Of a stretch of 5,090 nucleotides of DNA, positions 1-5,090 are shown piece after piece. Origin of the DNA: an uncultured Capnocytophaga sp. (lineage in GTDB: Bacteria > Bacteroidota > Bacteroidia > Flavobacteriales > Flavobacteriaceae); the NCBI GenBank assembly GCA_915070235.1, contig CAJZFM010000174.1:1-5090 (forward strand). The letters are read 5' to 3'. The position numbers were made by a program, and so were the translations under genes. Under the pieces are notes generated by a model that saw only the letters and a list, made by a program, of their open reading frames with translations, did not search any database and was not told where the DNA came from. Every line of letters starts with the position of its first letter. The stretch's first letter is position 1.

Positions 1-312
1 ATTTCTAAAATAATATTTTCGTATAGGAATTATATGTTTATAATCAGGAACTTCTGGGTCAATATCTTTTTTGAAATATCCCCAATAAGTATGTGAAACA
101 TCAGTATTATTATCAAATTGGTAAATTCTTAATTCATTAATTGTTGCAGTGTCTTTCCCTCGAATAATAAGTGAATCTTTAGCAATCCGCTTATATCTTC
201 CCTCATAAATAGTATCATTAGTAACTTTTTCCTCTATAGAAAATTCTTGTTGAGATCTATTTGTAATACAAGCAGAAAAGAGTAGTATTAGTATAAATAG
301 CCTTAATTTCAT
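1..312 (-). CDS. Small lipoprotein of unknown function, 3' end cut by the window edge
   Basis: An open frame of 104 codons starts with ATG at 312 and runs off the left edge without a stop, so the C-terminus is missing. The N-terminus is a clear lipoprotein signal: MKLR, a hydrophobic run, then LLFSAC with the lipidation Cys at residue 15. The mature part begins ITNRSQQE and is polar, rich in Ile, Asp, Lys and Tyr, with no membrane segment and no domain I recognise. It has no acidic run just after the Cys, so a surface-export signal of the Bacteroidota type is not apparent and the periplasmic side is the default guess. It starts 26 bp after the stop of the preceding lipoprotein gene on the same strand, so the two are probably co-transcribed. 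Base composition is very AT-rich, like that neighbour and unlike the dehydrogenase gene. Function is unknown. Confidence 0.75.
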   Translation of the reverse strand, partial: MKLRLFILILLFSACITNRSQQEFSIEEKVTNDTIYEGRYKRIAKDSLIIRGKDTATINELRIYQFDNNTDVSHTYWGYFKKDIDPEVPDYKHIIPIRKYYFRN

Positions 313-338
313 AAGTTTTAGTATCACAATAGTTGAAC

Positions 339-815
339 TTATCTTTTCTTATTCCTTAATTGTTCTAATCTGAGTTCTTTAAAATTCTTGTAAAAAACAA
401 AATCTTCAGGGAGCAAATGATATTCAATATTCCATACAATAGTATCTTTCTGCCTAAAAATAAGGAAACGTTCATATCTACGATTATAAATATTTTTAAA
501 ATTTAGAAAAGGATATGCTTTTGCATTATTGATATATGCTTTAGGTATTGATGAAAATAGACTATCAGTATTGAAAGGTATATCCACTATAATAGAATTT
601 TTAAGCTTAACACCCTCATTGTAGTTTTCTTCATAGATTAGATATCTATTTTTAGTAATTTCAACTCTCTCTAATGCTACTTTACCAACATTTATGGGAA
701 TGTCAGGCCTTACATGAAAATATTCAATCTTTAGAATTTCATTTTCATTGCTTTTTTGTTCTTTGGGAGAACAAAAAAAGAGCGATAATAATATTAGGAA
801 TGAGTAAAATTTCAT
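339..815 (-). CDS. Small lipoprotein of unknown function (158 aa)
   Basis: A complete frame runs from ATG at 815 to TAA at 339. The N-terminus (MKFYS, hydrophobic stretch, LSLFFC) is a lipoprotein-type signal with Cys at residue 15. The residue before Cys is Phe rather than Gly, Ala or Ser, so the lipobox is atypical. After the Cys comes SPKEQ; a Lys-acidic pair so close to the Cys weakly resembles the lipoprotein export signal that sends Bacteroidota lipoproteins to the cell surface. The remainder is a mixed polar/aromatic sequence, probably a small beta-rich globular domain, ending in a basic tail (RNKKR). I recognise no family. It begins 48 bp after the dehydrogenase stop and ends 26 bp before another small lipoprotein whose Cys is also residue 15. 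No strong terminator separates it from the dehydrogenase, so read-through is possible, but the low GC suggests a separate origin. Confidence 0.8.
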   Translation of the reverse strand: MKFYSFLILLSLFFCSPKEQKSNENEILKIEYFHVRPDIPINVGKVALERVEITKNRYLIYEENYNEGVKLKNSIIVDIPFNTDSLFSSIPKAYINNAKAYPFLNFKNIYNRRYERFLIFRQKDTIVWNIEYHLLPEDFVFYKNFKELRLEQLRNKKR

Positions 816-863
816 TTGTTTAGGAATAAAAAATGGAACTAATTGAGTTTAATAACAAAATTT

Positions 864-2159
864 CTACTTCACCACTACTGTCTTGATATTGGCAAATTCG
901 CATACGCCAAAGTAAGAAAGCTCACGGCCATAGCCTGAGTTCTTGATACCGCCAAAGGGCAAATGGGGATCACTAATGAGCATCTCATTGATATATACCG
1001 CACCTTCCTCAAAGCGAGGGGCTTGTGATTTTACAAAATCTACATTCTGGGAGAAAATGGCTACTCCTAAGCCAAAATCCGATTGGTTACTCAGCGCAAT
1101 GGCTTCCTCAAAATCTCGGAAAGTGGTGATGACCGCTACAGGCCCGAAGGTCTCTTCCCTAAATACCCGCATGGTAGGAGTGACGTCTGTAAGCACTGTA
1201 GGAGTGTAGAAAGCACCTGTGCGCTTCCCCCCACAACGTAGGGTAGCACCCTCAGCAAGGCTCTGCTGTACCATTTCTTCTATTTCTATGGCCAAGTCTT
1301 CCCTTGCCATAGCACCTATTTCGGTGGAGAGGTCATACTTGTCGCCTTGCTTGAGGGCTTTGACCTTTTCGGTAAAGGCGACTGTAAATGCCTCGGCTAT
1401 GGATTCTTGCACTAAGATACGTTTGCCTGCAATACAGCTCTGTCCTGCGTTCTGCATACGGGCATTGACAGCTGAGGCAACGGCCTTGTTAAGGTCTGCA
1501 TCTTCACAAACGATAAAGGCAGCACTGCCTCCGAGTTCCAAGACGGATTTCTTTAGGTGCTTACCTGCACACTGGGCGACCGATCTACCCGCAGGCTCAC
1601 TTCCTGTAAGGGTAACGCCCTTGATAGCAGGGTGAGCGATGATTTCCTCTACATATTGGCTTGGCAAAGGTAGGTTCTTGTAGATAGGAAAGCCTAAGGA
1701 CTTGTCAAGGAAGATTTCCTCCAACAGTGCTGCGGAGGTAGGGACATTGGAAGCGTGTTTTACGACCAATACATTGCCCAATAGCAGGTTGGGGACAGCT
1801 ACGCGGAATACTTGCCAAAAGGGGAAGTTCCACGGCATGACGGCCAAAAGTACGCCTAAGGGGTCTAAGCGGACATAACTCTCTGTCCAACTGCTCTGCA
1901 AAGGTTGGGGGCGGAGAAAGTCGTCTATGTGGGTTAGGTAATAATCACATAGTGTAGCACATTTTTTAACCTCAGCAAGAGCTTGCGCCAAAGGCTTATT
2001 CATATCGGTAGTAATGGCTCTGGCATATTGTTCGGCATGGGTTAGCAGCTTTTCTCGGATACGGCTGATGACCTCCTTACGTGTGGTTAAGGGGCGGTTT
2101 CGCCAAGTGTGGTAAGCGTTTTCCATTTCGCTTACGGTAGTAAGGGCTTTTTCTAACAT
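864..2159 (-). CDS. Aldehyde dehydrogenase, Sad/YneI-type succinate-semialdehyde dehydrogenase
   Basis: This is a 431-aa cytosolic NAD(P)-dependent aldehyde dehydrogenase that probably oxidises succinate semialdehyde to succinate. Family motifs appear in order: MPWNFP with catalytic Asn111; VVKHASNV with cofactor-binding Lys134; TLTGS at 183-187; LELGG with general-base Glu208; NAGQSC with nucleophile Cys242; REETFGP with cofactor-ribose Glu336; and PFGGIKNSGYGRE at 401-413. The KHA-NV motif, LELGGS and the ending GRELS-FG--EF-NI-TV match the Sad/YneI (GabD1) branch as I remember it. Substrate is therefore inferred from subfamily and could be another small aldehyde. The start is forced: an in-frame TAA lies four codons upstream of ATG 2159. 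The protein therefore lacks the N-terminal INPATGE-like segment of about 24 residues found in relatives. Its leader carries heptamer repeats and a MITE-like element. It lies 48 bp upstream of a lipoprotein gene and is much richer in GC than that gene. Confidence 0.93.
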   Translation of the reverse strand: MLEKALTTVSEMENAYHTWRNRPLTTRKEVISRIREKLLTHAEQYARAITTDMNKPLAQALAEVKKCATLCDYYLTHIDDFLRPQPLQSSWTESYVRLDPLGVLLAVMPWNFPFWQVFRVAVPNLLLGNVLVVKHASNVPTSAALLEEIFLDKSLGFPIYKNLPLPSQYVEEIIAHPAIKGVTLTGSEPAGRSVAQCAGKHLKKSVLELGGSAAFIVCEDADLNKAVASAVNARMQNAGQSCIAGKRILVQESIAEAFTVAFTEKVKALKQGDKYDLSTEIGAMAREDLAIEIEEMVQQSLAEGATLRCGGKRTGAFYTPTVLTDVTPTMRVFREETFGPVAVITTFRDFEEAIALSNQSDFGLGVAIFSQNVDFVKSQAPRFEEGAVYINEMLISDPHLPFGGIKNSGYGRELSYFGVCEFANIKTVVVK

Positions 2160-2166
2160 CTTTCTT

Positions 2167-2201
2167 AATTGTTAATGGTTAATTATCAATGGTTAATTAT
2201 T
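2167..2201. repeat. Five degenerate AT-rich heptamers next to the dehydrogenase start
   Basis: Five consecutive 7-nt units fit the consensus AATKRTY on the plus strand; the second and fourth units are identical (AATGGTT). Seen as a longer period, a 13-nt word (AATGGTTAATTAT) occurs at 2174-2186 and again at 2188-2200. The array begins 7 nt upstream of the ATG at 2159, so it would lie in the 5' untranslated leader or promoter of the dehydrogenase gene. Tandem heptamers are prone to change copy number by slippage. Whether this array does so cannot be seen from one sequence. Confidence 0.7.
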
Positions 2202-2242
2202 TAAGTTTCGCAGGTCATTTTTAGGTTATAATTGGATTTGTA

Positions 2243-2259
2243 ATTGATTAATAATCAAT
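2243..2259. promoter_or_regulatory. 17-bp perfect palindrome upstream of the dehydrogenase
   Basis: ATTGATTA and TAATCAAT flank a single central A, giving two perfectly matched 8-bp arms. The site lies 84-100 bp upstream of the dehydrogenase ATG and just outside the MITE-like element. The size and symmetry suit an operator for a dimeric regulator, but the DNA here is very AT-rich and no regulator gene is in the window. The right arm overlaps the candidate target-site duplication of the element, so the symmetry may be incidental. Confidence 0.3.
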
Positions 2260-2271
2260 ATATTGCAAAAT

Positions 2272-2419
2272 AAACCTCCCCCTTGCCCCCTCCGAGAGGG
2301 GGAATAAATTTGTTGAAAAAGATAAAAATTGTCTATCAATCTGGAAAATGTCCTCTCTCTAACTTCTTGAGAATCATAAACTATCTCATTCCCCCTTTGG
2401 AGGGGGTAGGGGGAGGTTT
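2272..2419. mobile_element. MITE-like non-coding element with GC-rich terminal inverted repeats
   Basis: The left end (about 2272-2305) and the right end (about 2388-2419) are inverted copies of each other. Both read AAACCTCCCCC, then two or three bases, CCCCCTCC, a short variable stretch and GGGGGAAT. Each end also folds on itself: CCCCCTC/GAGGGGG with a 3-nt loop at 2286-2302, and CCCCCT/AGGGGG with a TTGG loop at 2391-2406. The roughly 80 nt between them are AT-rich and have no open reading frame, so any movement would need a transposase encoded elsewhere. Beyond the GC-rich arms, ATTGCAAAA on the left and TTTTGAAT on the right continue an imperfect inversion, and ATCAATA occurs on both sides at 2254-2260 and 2426-2432. 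I know similar short repeats from Bacteroidota genomes, but mobility itself is inferred. It could also act as a transcription terminator or attenuator in either direction. Confidence 0.7.
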
Positions 2420-2483
2420 TTGAATATCAATAAGTTACAGAACTGGCGAAACTTAAATTTGTAATATTATATCTTTTTGATAA

Positions 2484-2508
2484 AGGAAAAATTCAATTAC
2501 ATTTTCCT
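2484..2508 (-). terminator. Possible weak terminator after the SUKH gene
   Basis: A hairpin with a perfect 7-bp stem, AGGAAAA (2484-2490) against TTTTCCT (2502-2508), and an 11-nt loop lies 11 nt past the SUKH stop. Read on the minus strand the descending arm is T-rich and is followed by TTATC. The stem is mostly A:T, so termination would be weak. The GC-rich element immediately downstream could be the stronger stop. Confidence 0.35.
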
Positions 2509-2519
2509 AATTTAAGAGA

Positions 2520-2930
2520 TTATTCTTTATGAAAAAGAGCAAAGAAATCTTCAATAGTATTGGCAATCACCCGCCAAGTAAGCTCCGCATCATCCCAGAA
2601 GATAATACGAGGTTCCTCTCCTACACTAAAATCCATACAAAACTGACAGTCTGCACCATCTACGCCAAATATGAATATCTTAGAAAAATCGGTAATATAC
2701 CCTAAATCGTATTCATTAATACGCTCTGTGTCGGCATATTCTTCAGCCTCTTCAGCGGGGAAGTCTTCCACAAGTTCTTTACTGTGTTTTATTATTTGTT
2801 TTTCAGTTTTGTAGAATATGTTTAGTTCAGTTTCTATTGGATTTCCAAACTGATCTTTGTCAGCTACCCAACTATCATCGGAGTTGCTATACTTTTTAAC
2901 TAATGTAAAATACTTTTCTGGAATTTTCAT
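2520..2930 (-). CDS. SUKH (SMI1/KNR4)-like protein, possible immunity protein (136 aa)
   Basis: A complete frame runs from ATG at 2930 to TAA at 2520. It is a small, acidic, soluble protein with no signal peptide or membrane segment. The C-terminal half carries the pattern I associate with the SUKH superfamily: a hydrophobic strand ending in FG (IFIFGVDGADCQF, 85-97), then a strand with a conserved Asp (CMDFS, 98-102), PRIIFWDDA (107-115), and a closing strand/helix VIANTIEDFFALF (121-133). SUKH proteins are commonly immunity proteins that bind and neutralise contact-dependent or polymorphic toxins, but some have other roles. The N-terminal 80 residues, with a long acidic helix around 43-70, are less typical. 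The gene follows an unrecognised 244-aa gene by 60 bp on the same strand, and the gap contains a 19-bp tandem duplication. No toxin gene is visible, so it would be an orphan immunity gene or its partner lies elsewhere. Confidence 0.6.
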   Translation of the reverse strand: MKIPEKYFTLVKKYSNSDDSWVADKDQFGNPIETELNIFYKTEKQIIKHSKELVEDFPAEEAEEYADTERINEYDLGYITDFSKIFIFGVDGADCQFCMDFSVGEEPRIIFWDDAELTWRVIANTIEDFFALFHKE

Positions 2931-2934
2931 TTTT

Positions 2935-2972
2935 TCTTATTTTATTAATAGGTTATTATTTTATTATTAGGT
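2935..2972 (-). repeat. Tandem duplication of a 19-bp unit before the SUKH start
   Basis: Read on the minus strand, ACCTAATAATAAAATAATA (2972-2954) is followed directly by a second copy (2953-2935) differing at two of 19 positions (A to T at position 6, T to G at position 18). The array ends 4 nt before the SUKH ATG. The ACCT at the head of each unit argues for a true duplication rather than general AT-richness. It lies where a promoter or leader would be. Confidence 0.6.
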
Positions 2973-2990
2973 AGAATAGTTTTGCCTTTA

Positions 2991-3725
2991 CTAATAATCA
3001 AAAGTGAATAGCACGATATGGCTTATAGGCTCATAAAGCATAATGATATAACCACCAGAACCTATCCAGTCGTAAGCCCCTGTTTCAGCTACGAGATAGA
3101 ATGGGTTTCCTTGGTAAGAAATATCAAACACTACCTCTTCATCACCCTTTCCGTATTGTATTTTCATTTCAAAAGCCTTTGGATATTCCTTCCTTTCAAT
3201 GCTGGAACTCCAGTTACCGTACTCTATCTCTCCTCCCAATCTTTCTAAATAGTTTTTCTTATTCAGCTTACCTTTACGTTCGGGATTTTGTAAATTCACC
3301 AATGCACCGTATTTCTCAAAATTTGCTTTATATTTCTCATAGAATTGCTGCATTTTTTGAAATTCTTTTTCCATTTCAGAATCAAAATCCCATTGGTGAA
3401 TAGCAGTTCGGCAAAAATATCCTTCCTTACCGAGGAACTCGAACTTATTATCGTCGGTTAGGCGGAAAGCCAACCAGTTAGGCGCGGTATATTCATTGTG
3501 ATACTCAGTGGTATTATTGCCGATATAGCCATCATAAGGCTCAAAAGGACAAATCATATACACCTTTTGTCCTGCCCAATCAGGGTTGATTTCGGCTAAA
3601 TCAATACGCATAAGCGGTAAAAAATGATTTTTGAGCCATTGTTGTTCTTTTACAAAAATGTCTTCTGCCTTGGGGAACGCCTGCAAATGGTCGTTCAGTT
3701 CTTGGATGTTTTCTCTTGTTGTCAT
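2991..3725 (-). CDS. Unrecognised soluble protein (244 aa)
   Basis: I choose ATG at 3725 (MTTRENIQEL) and stop TAG at 2991. The frame is open a little further to a TTG at 3749, but those eight extra codons run through a C-run/G-run repeat fragment and are probably untranslated. The protein has no signal peptide or membrane helix. It opens with a helical segment (about residues 1-35). A probable beta-rich part follows, with KVYMICPFEPYDGYIGNN and PNWLAFRLTDD, then a Lys/Glu-rich helical stretch (about 118-160). It ends in an aromatic, strand-like segment rich in Gly and Tyr (NPFYLVAETG onward, 207-244). I recognise no named family and see no catalytic motif. It stands 60 bp upstream of the SUKH-like gene on the same strand, with no obvious terminator between. 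By association it may belong to the same accessory or immunity context, but that rests on position only. Confidence 0.8.
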   Translation of the reverse strand: MTTRENIQELNDHLQAFPKAEDIFVKEQQWLKNHFLPLMRIDLAEINPDWAGQKVYMICPFEPYDGYIGNNTTEYHNEYTAPNWLAFRLTDDNKFEFLGKEGYFCRTAIHQWDFDSEMEKEFQKMQQFYEKYKANFEKYGALVNLQNPERKGKLNKKNYLERLGGEIEYGNWSSSIERKEYPKAFEMKIQYGKGDEEVVFDISYQGNPFYLVAETGAYDWIGSGGYIIMLYEPISHIVLFTFDY

Positions 3726-3740
3726 AGTTTTAAATTTCTG

Positions 3741-3760
3741 TCCTCCCAAAGAGGGGAAAC
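3741..3760. repeat. Solo fragment resembling the MITE inverted-repeat end
   Basis: CCTCCCAAAGAGGGGAA resembles the inner portion of the terminal repeats at 2272-2419 (CCTCC, short purine stretch, run of G, then AA) but is shorter and more diverged. CCTC and GAGG pair around a CCAAA loop. It lies alone in the 100-bp spacer between the efflux gene and the 244-aa gene, in the latter's presumed leader. It could be a decayed copy of the same repeat family or a chance C/G-run pair. Confidence 0.4.
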
Positions 3761-3787
3761 AAGGTAGTCTTTAGAATTTTAAATTGT

Positions 3788-3826
3788 TTTTATTAATAAA
3801 ATGGTTATTGCCTGTGCGGCTCGCAC
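3788..3826 (-). terminator. Possible weak terminator region after the efflux channel gene
   Basis: Overlapping the stop codon of the efflux gene is a GC-rich hairpin, GTGCG (3814-3818) against CGCAC (3822-3826) with a 3-nt loop. About a dozen bases further downstream on the minus strand comes TTTTATTAATAAAA (3788-3801), a perfect 14-bp AT palindrome that supplies T residues. The T tract is not directly attached to the GC stem, so this is not a textbook terminator. Read-through into the 244-aa gene cannot be excluded. Confidence 0.25.
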
Positions 3827-5090
3827 TACCTCCAGCCACCCCCAAGGGCCTTGTACAAGGTAATACCGTATTGCATACGTGTAAATTGTGATTCGGCAAC
3901 ACTAAGTTCGGCATTGAGGCGGTTTACCTCGGCGGTGATTACCTCTAAATAATTCACCATACCGCTATCGAACAGCTGTTTGGAGTAGTCTGTAGCCTCT
4001 TGATAGGCTTTCATCTCCTTGTTTTTTAGCTCAATAAATTCTGTTTGGTTGGAAAAATTCTGCATAGCATCGGCTACTTCCTTACCCGCAGAAAGTATCA
4101 CTTTCTTGAAATTGAGCAAAGCGGTTTCTTGTTCTATCTGTCTCACTTCGTATTGGGTACGAATCTGTCTTCCATTGAGGATAGGTTGTGCCAATCCTGC
4201 TACAAAGTTAGCAAATATAGACTTAGCCGAAATCCATGTATCGAGTTCGGTAGAGGAAAATCCTCCTCTTGCGGATAGGGTAAGTGTGGGGTAGAAAGCG
4301 GCACGGGCTACATTGGTCATCTCAAAGGCGTTGCGTAGGGTGAGTTCTGCTCGAGCTACATCGGGGCGATTCTGAAGGAGCTTGGCAGCATACCCCTGCT
4401 TAAATTCGGTAGGGAAATTCTGCTCGGCAAGCGTGGTGCGCTCTATCGTATGAGGTTCTTCCCCAAGGAGTACACAGATGGTATTCTCCAATGCCCACAC
4501 GCTATTCTTGATAGAAATGAGTTGTGCCTGTGCATTGTACACCAAAGCCTCTATTTGCTTGGTAGCCACTTCGGTAGTGGAGCCCGCCTCCTTGAGGTGC
4601 TTGGTGGTCTCCAAGCTCTTTTGGCGGAAATCAATAGTTTGTTCCAACACCTTTTTCTGTTCGTCAAGCATCAAAAGTTGGTAATAAGCCGTTGCCAAGG
4701 TAGCCACTACCTCGGATTGTACTGCCTTTTGTGCCTCTACCGTAGCGAGGTAAGAAGCATAAGAAGCACGTTTTTGAGCAGAGAGCTTACCCCAGATATC
4801 GGCTTCCCACGAGGCTGAGCCTGTGAGATCCCATAGGTTACCGTAAGTACGTTCGCCCATGCCTCCCATCGCATTGATAGAGGAGGTAGCGCGGGTATAA
4901 TTCGCCTGAGCAGCAAGAGTAGGGATAAAAGCGGCTTTGCTTTGCTTGAGGTATGCCTGAGCGGAAGCCACATTCTGCATCGCTACACGTACATCAAGAT
5001 TGTTAGATAGCGCCTTATTGATATGTCCTTGGAGGGTGGCATCGGTGAAGATGTTACGCCAAGAGACATTGGCACTGCTAAGACTATCCG
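3826..5090 (-). CDS. Outer-membrane efflux channel, NodT/OprM/CusC-type (5' end cut by the window edge)
   Basis: The frame is open from the right edge to TAG at 3826, with 420 residues visible. The ATG at 4980 is internal, because the 36 codons before it read as normal family sequence (VSWRNIFTDATLQGHINKAL). About 40-50 N-terminal residues, including any lipoprotein signal, are missing from the window. The trimer should form an outer-membrane barrel plus periplasmic tunnel serving an RND-type pump. In visible numbering, the hallmarks are WEADIWGKL at 94-102, a long first helix pair, NRPDVARAE at 240-248 opening the second repeat, VARAAFYPTL at 260-269, NYLEVITAE at 379-387 and the terminal LYKALGGGW at 411-419. 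Both halves of the internal duplication are present and intact. Substrate (drug, metal or dye) cannot be told from this subunit. Adaptor and inner-membrane pump genes are expected upstream, beyond 5090. GC content is clearly higher than in the small genes to its left. Confidence 0.93.
   Translation of the reverse strand, partial: DSLSSANVSWRNIFTDATLQGHINKALSNNLDVRVAMQNVASAQAYLKQSKAAFIPTLAAQANYTRATSSINAMGGMGERTYGNLWDLTGSASWEADIWGKLSAQKRASYASYLATVEAQKAVQSEVVATLATAYYQLLMLDEQKKVLEQTIDFRQKSLETTKHLKEAGSTTEVATKQIEALVYNAQAQLISIKNSVWALENTICVLLGEEPHTIERTTLAEQNFPTEFKQGYAAKLLQNRPDVARAELTLRNAFEMTNVARAAFYPTLTLSARGGFSSTELDTWISAKSIFANFVAGLAQPILNGRQIRTQYEVRQIEQETALLNFKKVILSAGKEVADAMQNFSNQTEFIELKNKEMKAYQEATDYSKQLFDSGMVNYLEVITAEVNRLNAELSVAESQFTRMQYGITLYKALGGGWR

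Larger units (their letters stand above)
2199..2458. repeat. Outer inverted repeat flanking the MITE-like element
   Basis: The word ATTTAAGTTTCGC at 2199-2211 recurs exactly inverted at 2446-2458. The match continues inwards as AGGTC on one side and CAGTTC on the other, giving a mostly matching arm of about 18 nt. The arms include TTTCGC, so simple AT-richness does not explain them. They lie outside the GC-rich inverted repeats of the inner element and are spaced unevenly from it: about 60 nt on the left and 26 nt on the right. They may be the ends of an older element into which the inner one inserted, or part of a larger composite repeat. Confidence 0.6.

Noticed and set aside
816..863. AACT/AGTT hairpin before a T-rich run between the dehydrogenase and the lipoprotein gene, as a terminator
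   Set aside because: The stem is only four base pairs and mostly A:T; too weak to call.
943..1635. Plus-strand open frames (943-1209, 1219-1635) opposite the dehydrogenase
   Set aside because: They are antisense shadows of a gene with all catalytic motifs. Their translations are low-complexity Ser/Ala/Arg-rich and resemble no protein.
2167..2201. Heptamer array as a CRISPR or plasmid iteron origin
   Set aside because: The units are contiguous 7-mers with no spacers, and there is no cas or replication initiator gene nearby.
2305..2312. TAAATTTG on the plus strand, matching the Bacteroidota -7 promoter box (TAnnTTTG)
   Set aside because: No TTTG -33 box at the proper distance and no plus-strand gene downstream. 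A single 8-nt match in AT-rich DNA is expected by chance.
3018..3403. Plus-strand open frames (3018-3248, 3101-3403) opposite the 244-aa gene
   Set aside because: They overlap each other and the complete minus-strand frame, and have no recognisable features. The minus-strand frame is the longer, and its acidic/aromatic pattern is protein-like.
3726..3749. TTG at 3749 as the start of the 244-aa gene
   Set aside because: The extra codons lie in a C/G-run repeat fragment. An ATG eight codons later is the simpler start, and a GGGAGG in this leader is too far from it and not a useful signal in Bacteroidota.
4019..4973. Several frames inside the efflux channel gene on both strands
   Set aside because: The NodT-type motifs occur in order in one frame only; the others are composition shadows.
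3826..4980. ATG at 4980 as the start of the efflux channel gene
   Set aside because: The frame stays open to the right edge and the 36 upstream codons encode typical family sequence, so the Met is internal.

Overview
The window reads as chromosomal DNA of a Bacteroidota bacterium, most likely a flavobacterium of the Capnocytophaga type. This is inferred from the AT-rich intergenic DNA, the lack of usable Shine-Dalgarno sites before the starts, short lipoproteins with Cys at position 15, and a C-run/G-run inverted-repeat element of a kind I associate with this group. No rRNA, tRNA or CRISPR was seen. The assignment comes from style, not from a marker gene.

All five genes I accept lie on the minus strand, so transcription runs from right to left. 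At the right edge is a 5'-truncated outer-membrane channel of the NodT/OprM/CusC type (3826-5090+), the exit duct of a tripartite efflux pump. Its pump and adaptor partners would be expected beyond the right edge. After a 100-bp spacer come two small genes that look like a transcription unit: an unrecognised soluble 244-residue protein (2991-3725) and a 136-residue SUKH (SMI1/KNR4)-like protein (2520-2930). SUKH proteins are frequent immunity proteins of polymorphic toxin systems, but no toxin is visible here.

Next is a gene-free stretch, 2160-2519, which is the most structured non-coding DNA in the window. It holds a roughly 148-bp element with 32-34 nt GC-rich terminal inverted repeats (MITE-like). 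A second, different inverted repeat sits outside it. There is also a 17-bp palindrome, and five degenerate AT-rich heptamers sit directly against the start of the next gene.

That next gene (864-2159) is an aldehyde dehydrogenase with all catalytic residues, closest by motif to the Sad/YneI-type succinate-semialdehyde dehydrogenases but lacking the usual first ~24 residues. It is followed after 48 bp by two very AT-rich small lipoprotein genes of unknown function (339-815, and 1-312, which is cut at the left edge). These may be co-transcribed with each other.

The dehydrogenase and efflux genes are conventional and comparatively GC-rich. The lipoproteins, the SUKH pair and the repeats form the accessory part. 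No complete new defence or toxin system can be demonstrated. The nested repeat structure and the possible orphan immunity pair deserve the closest second look.
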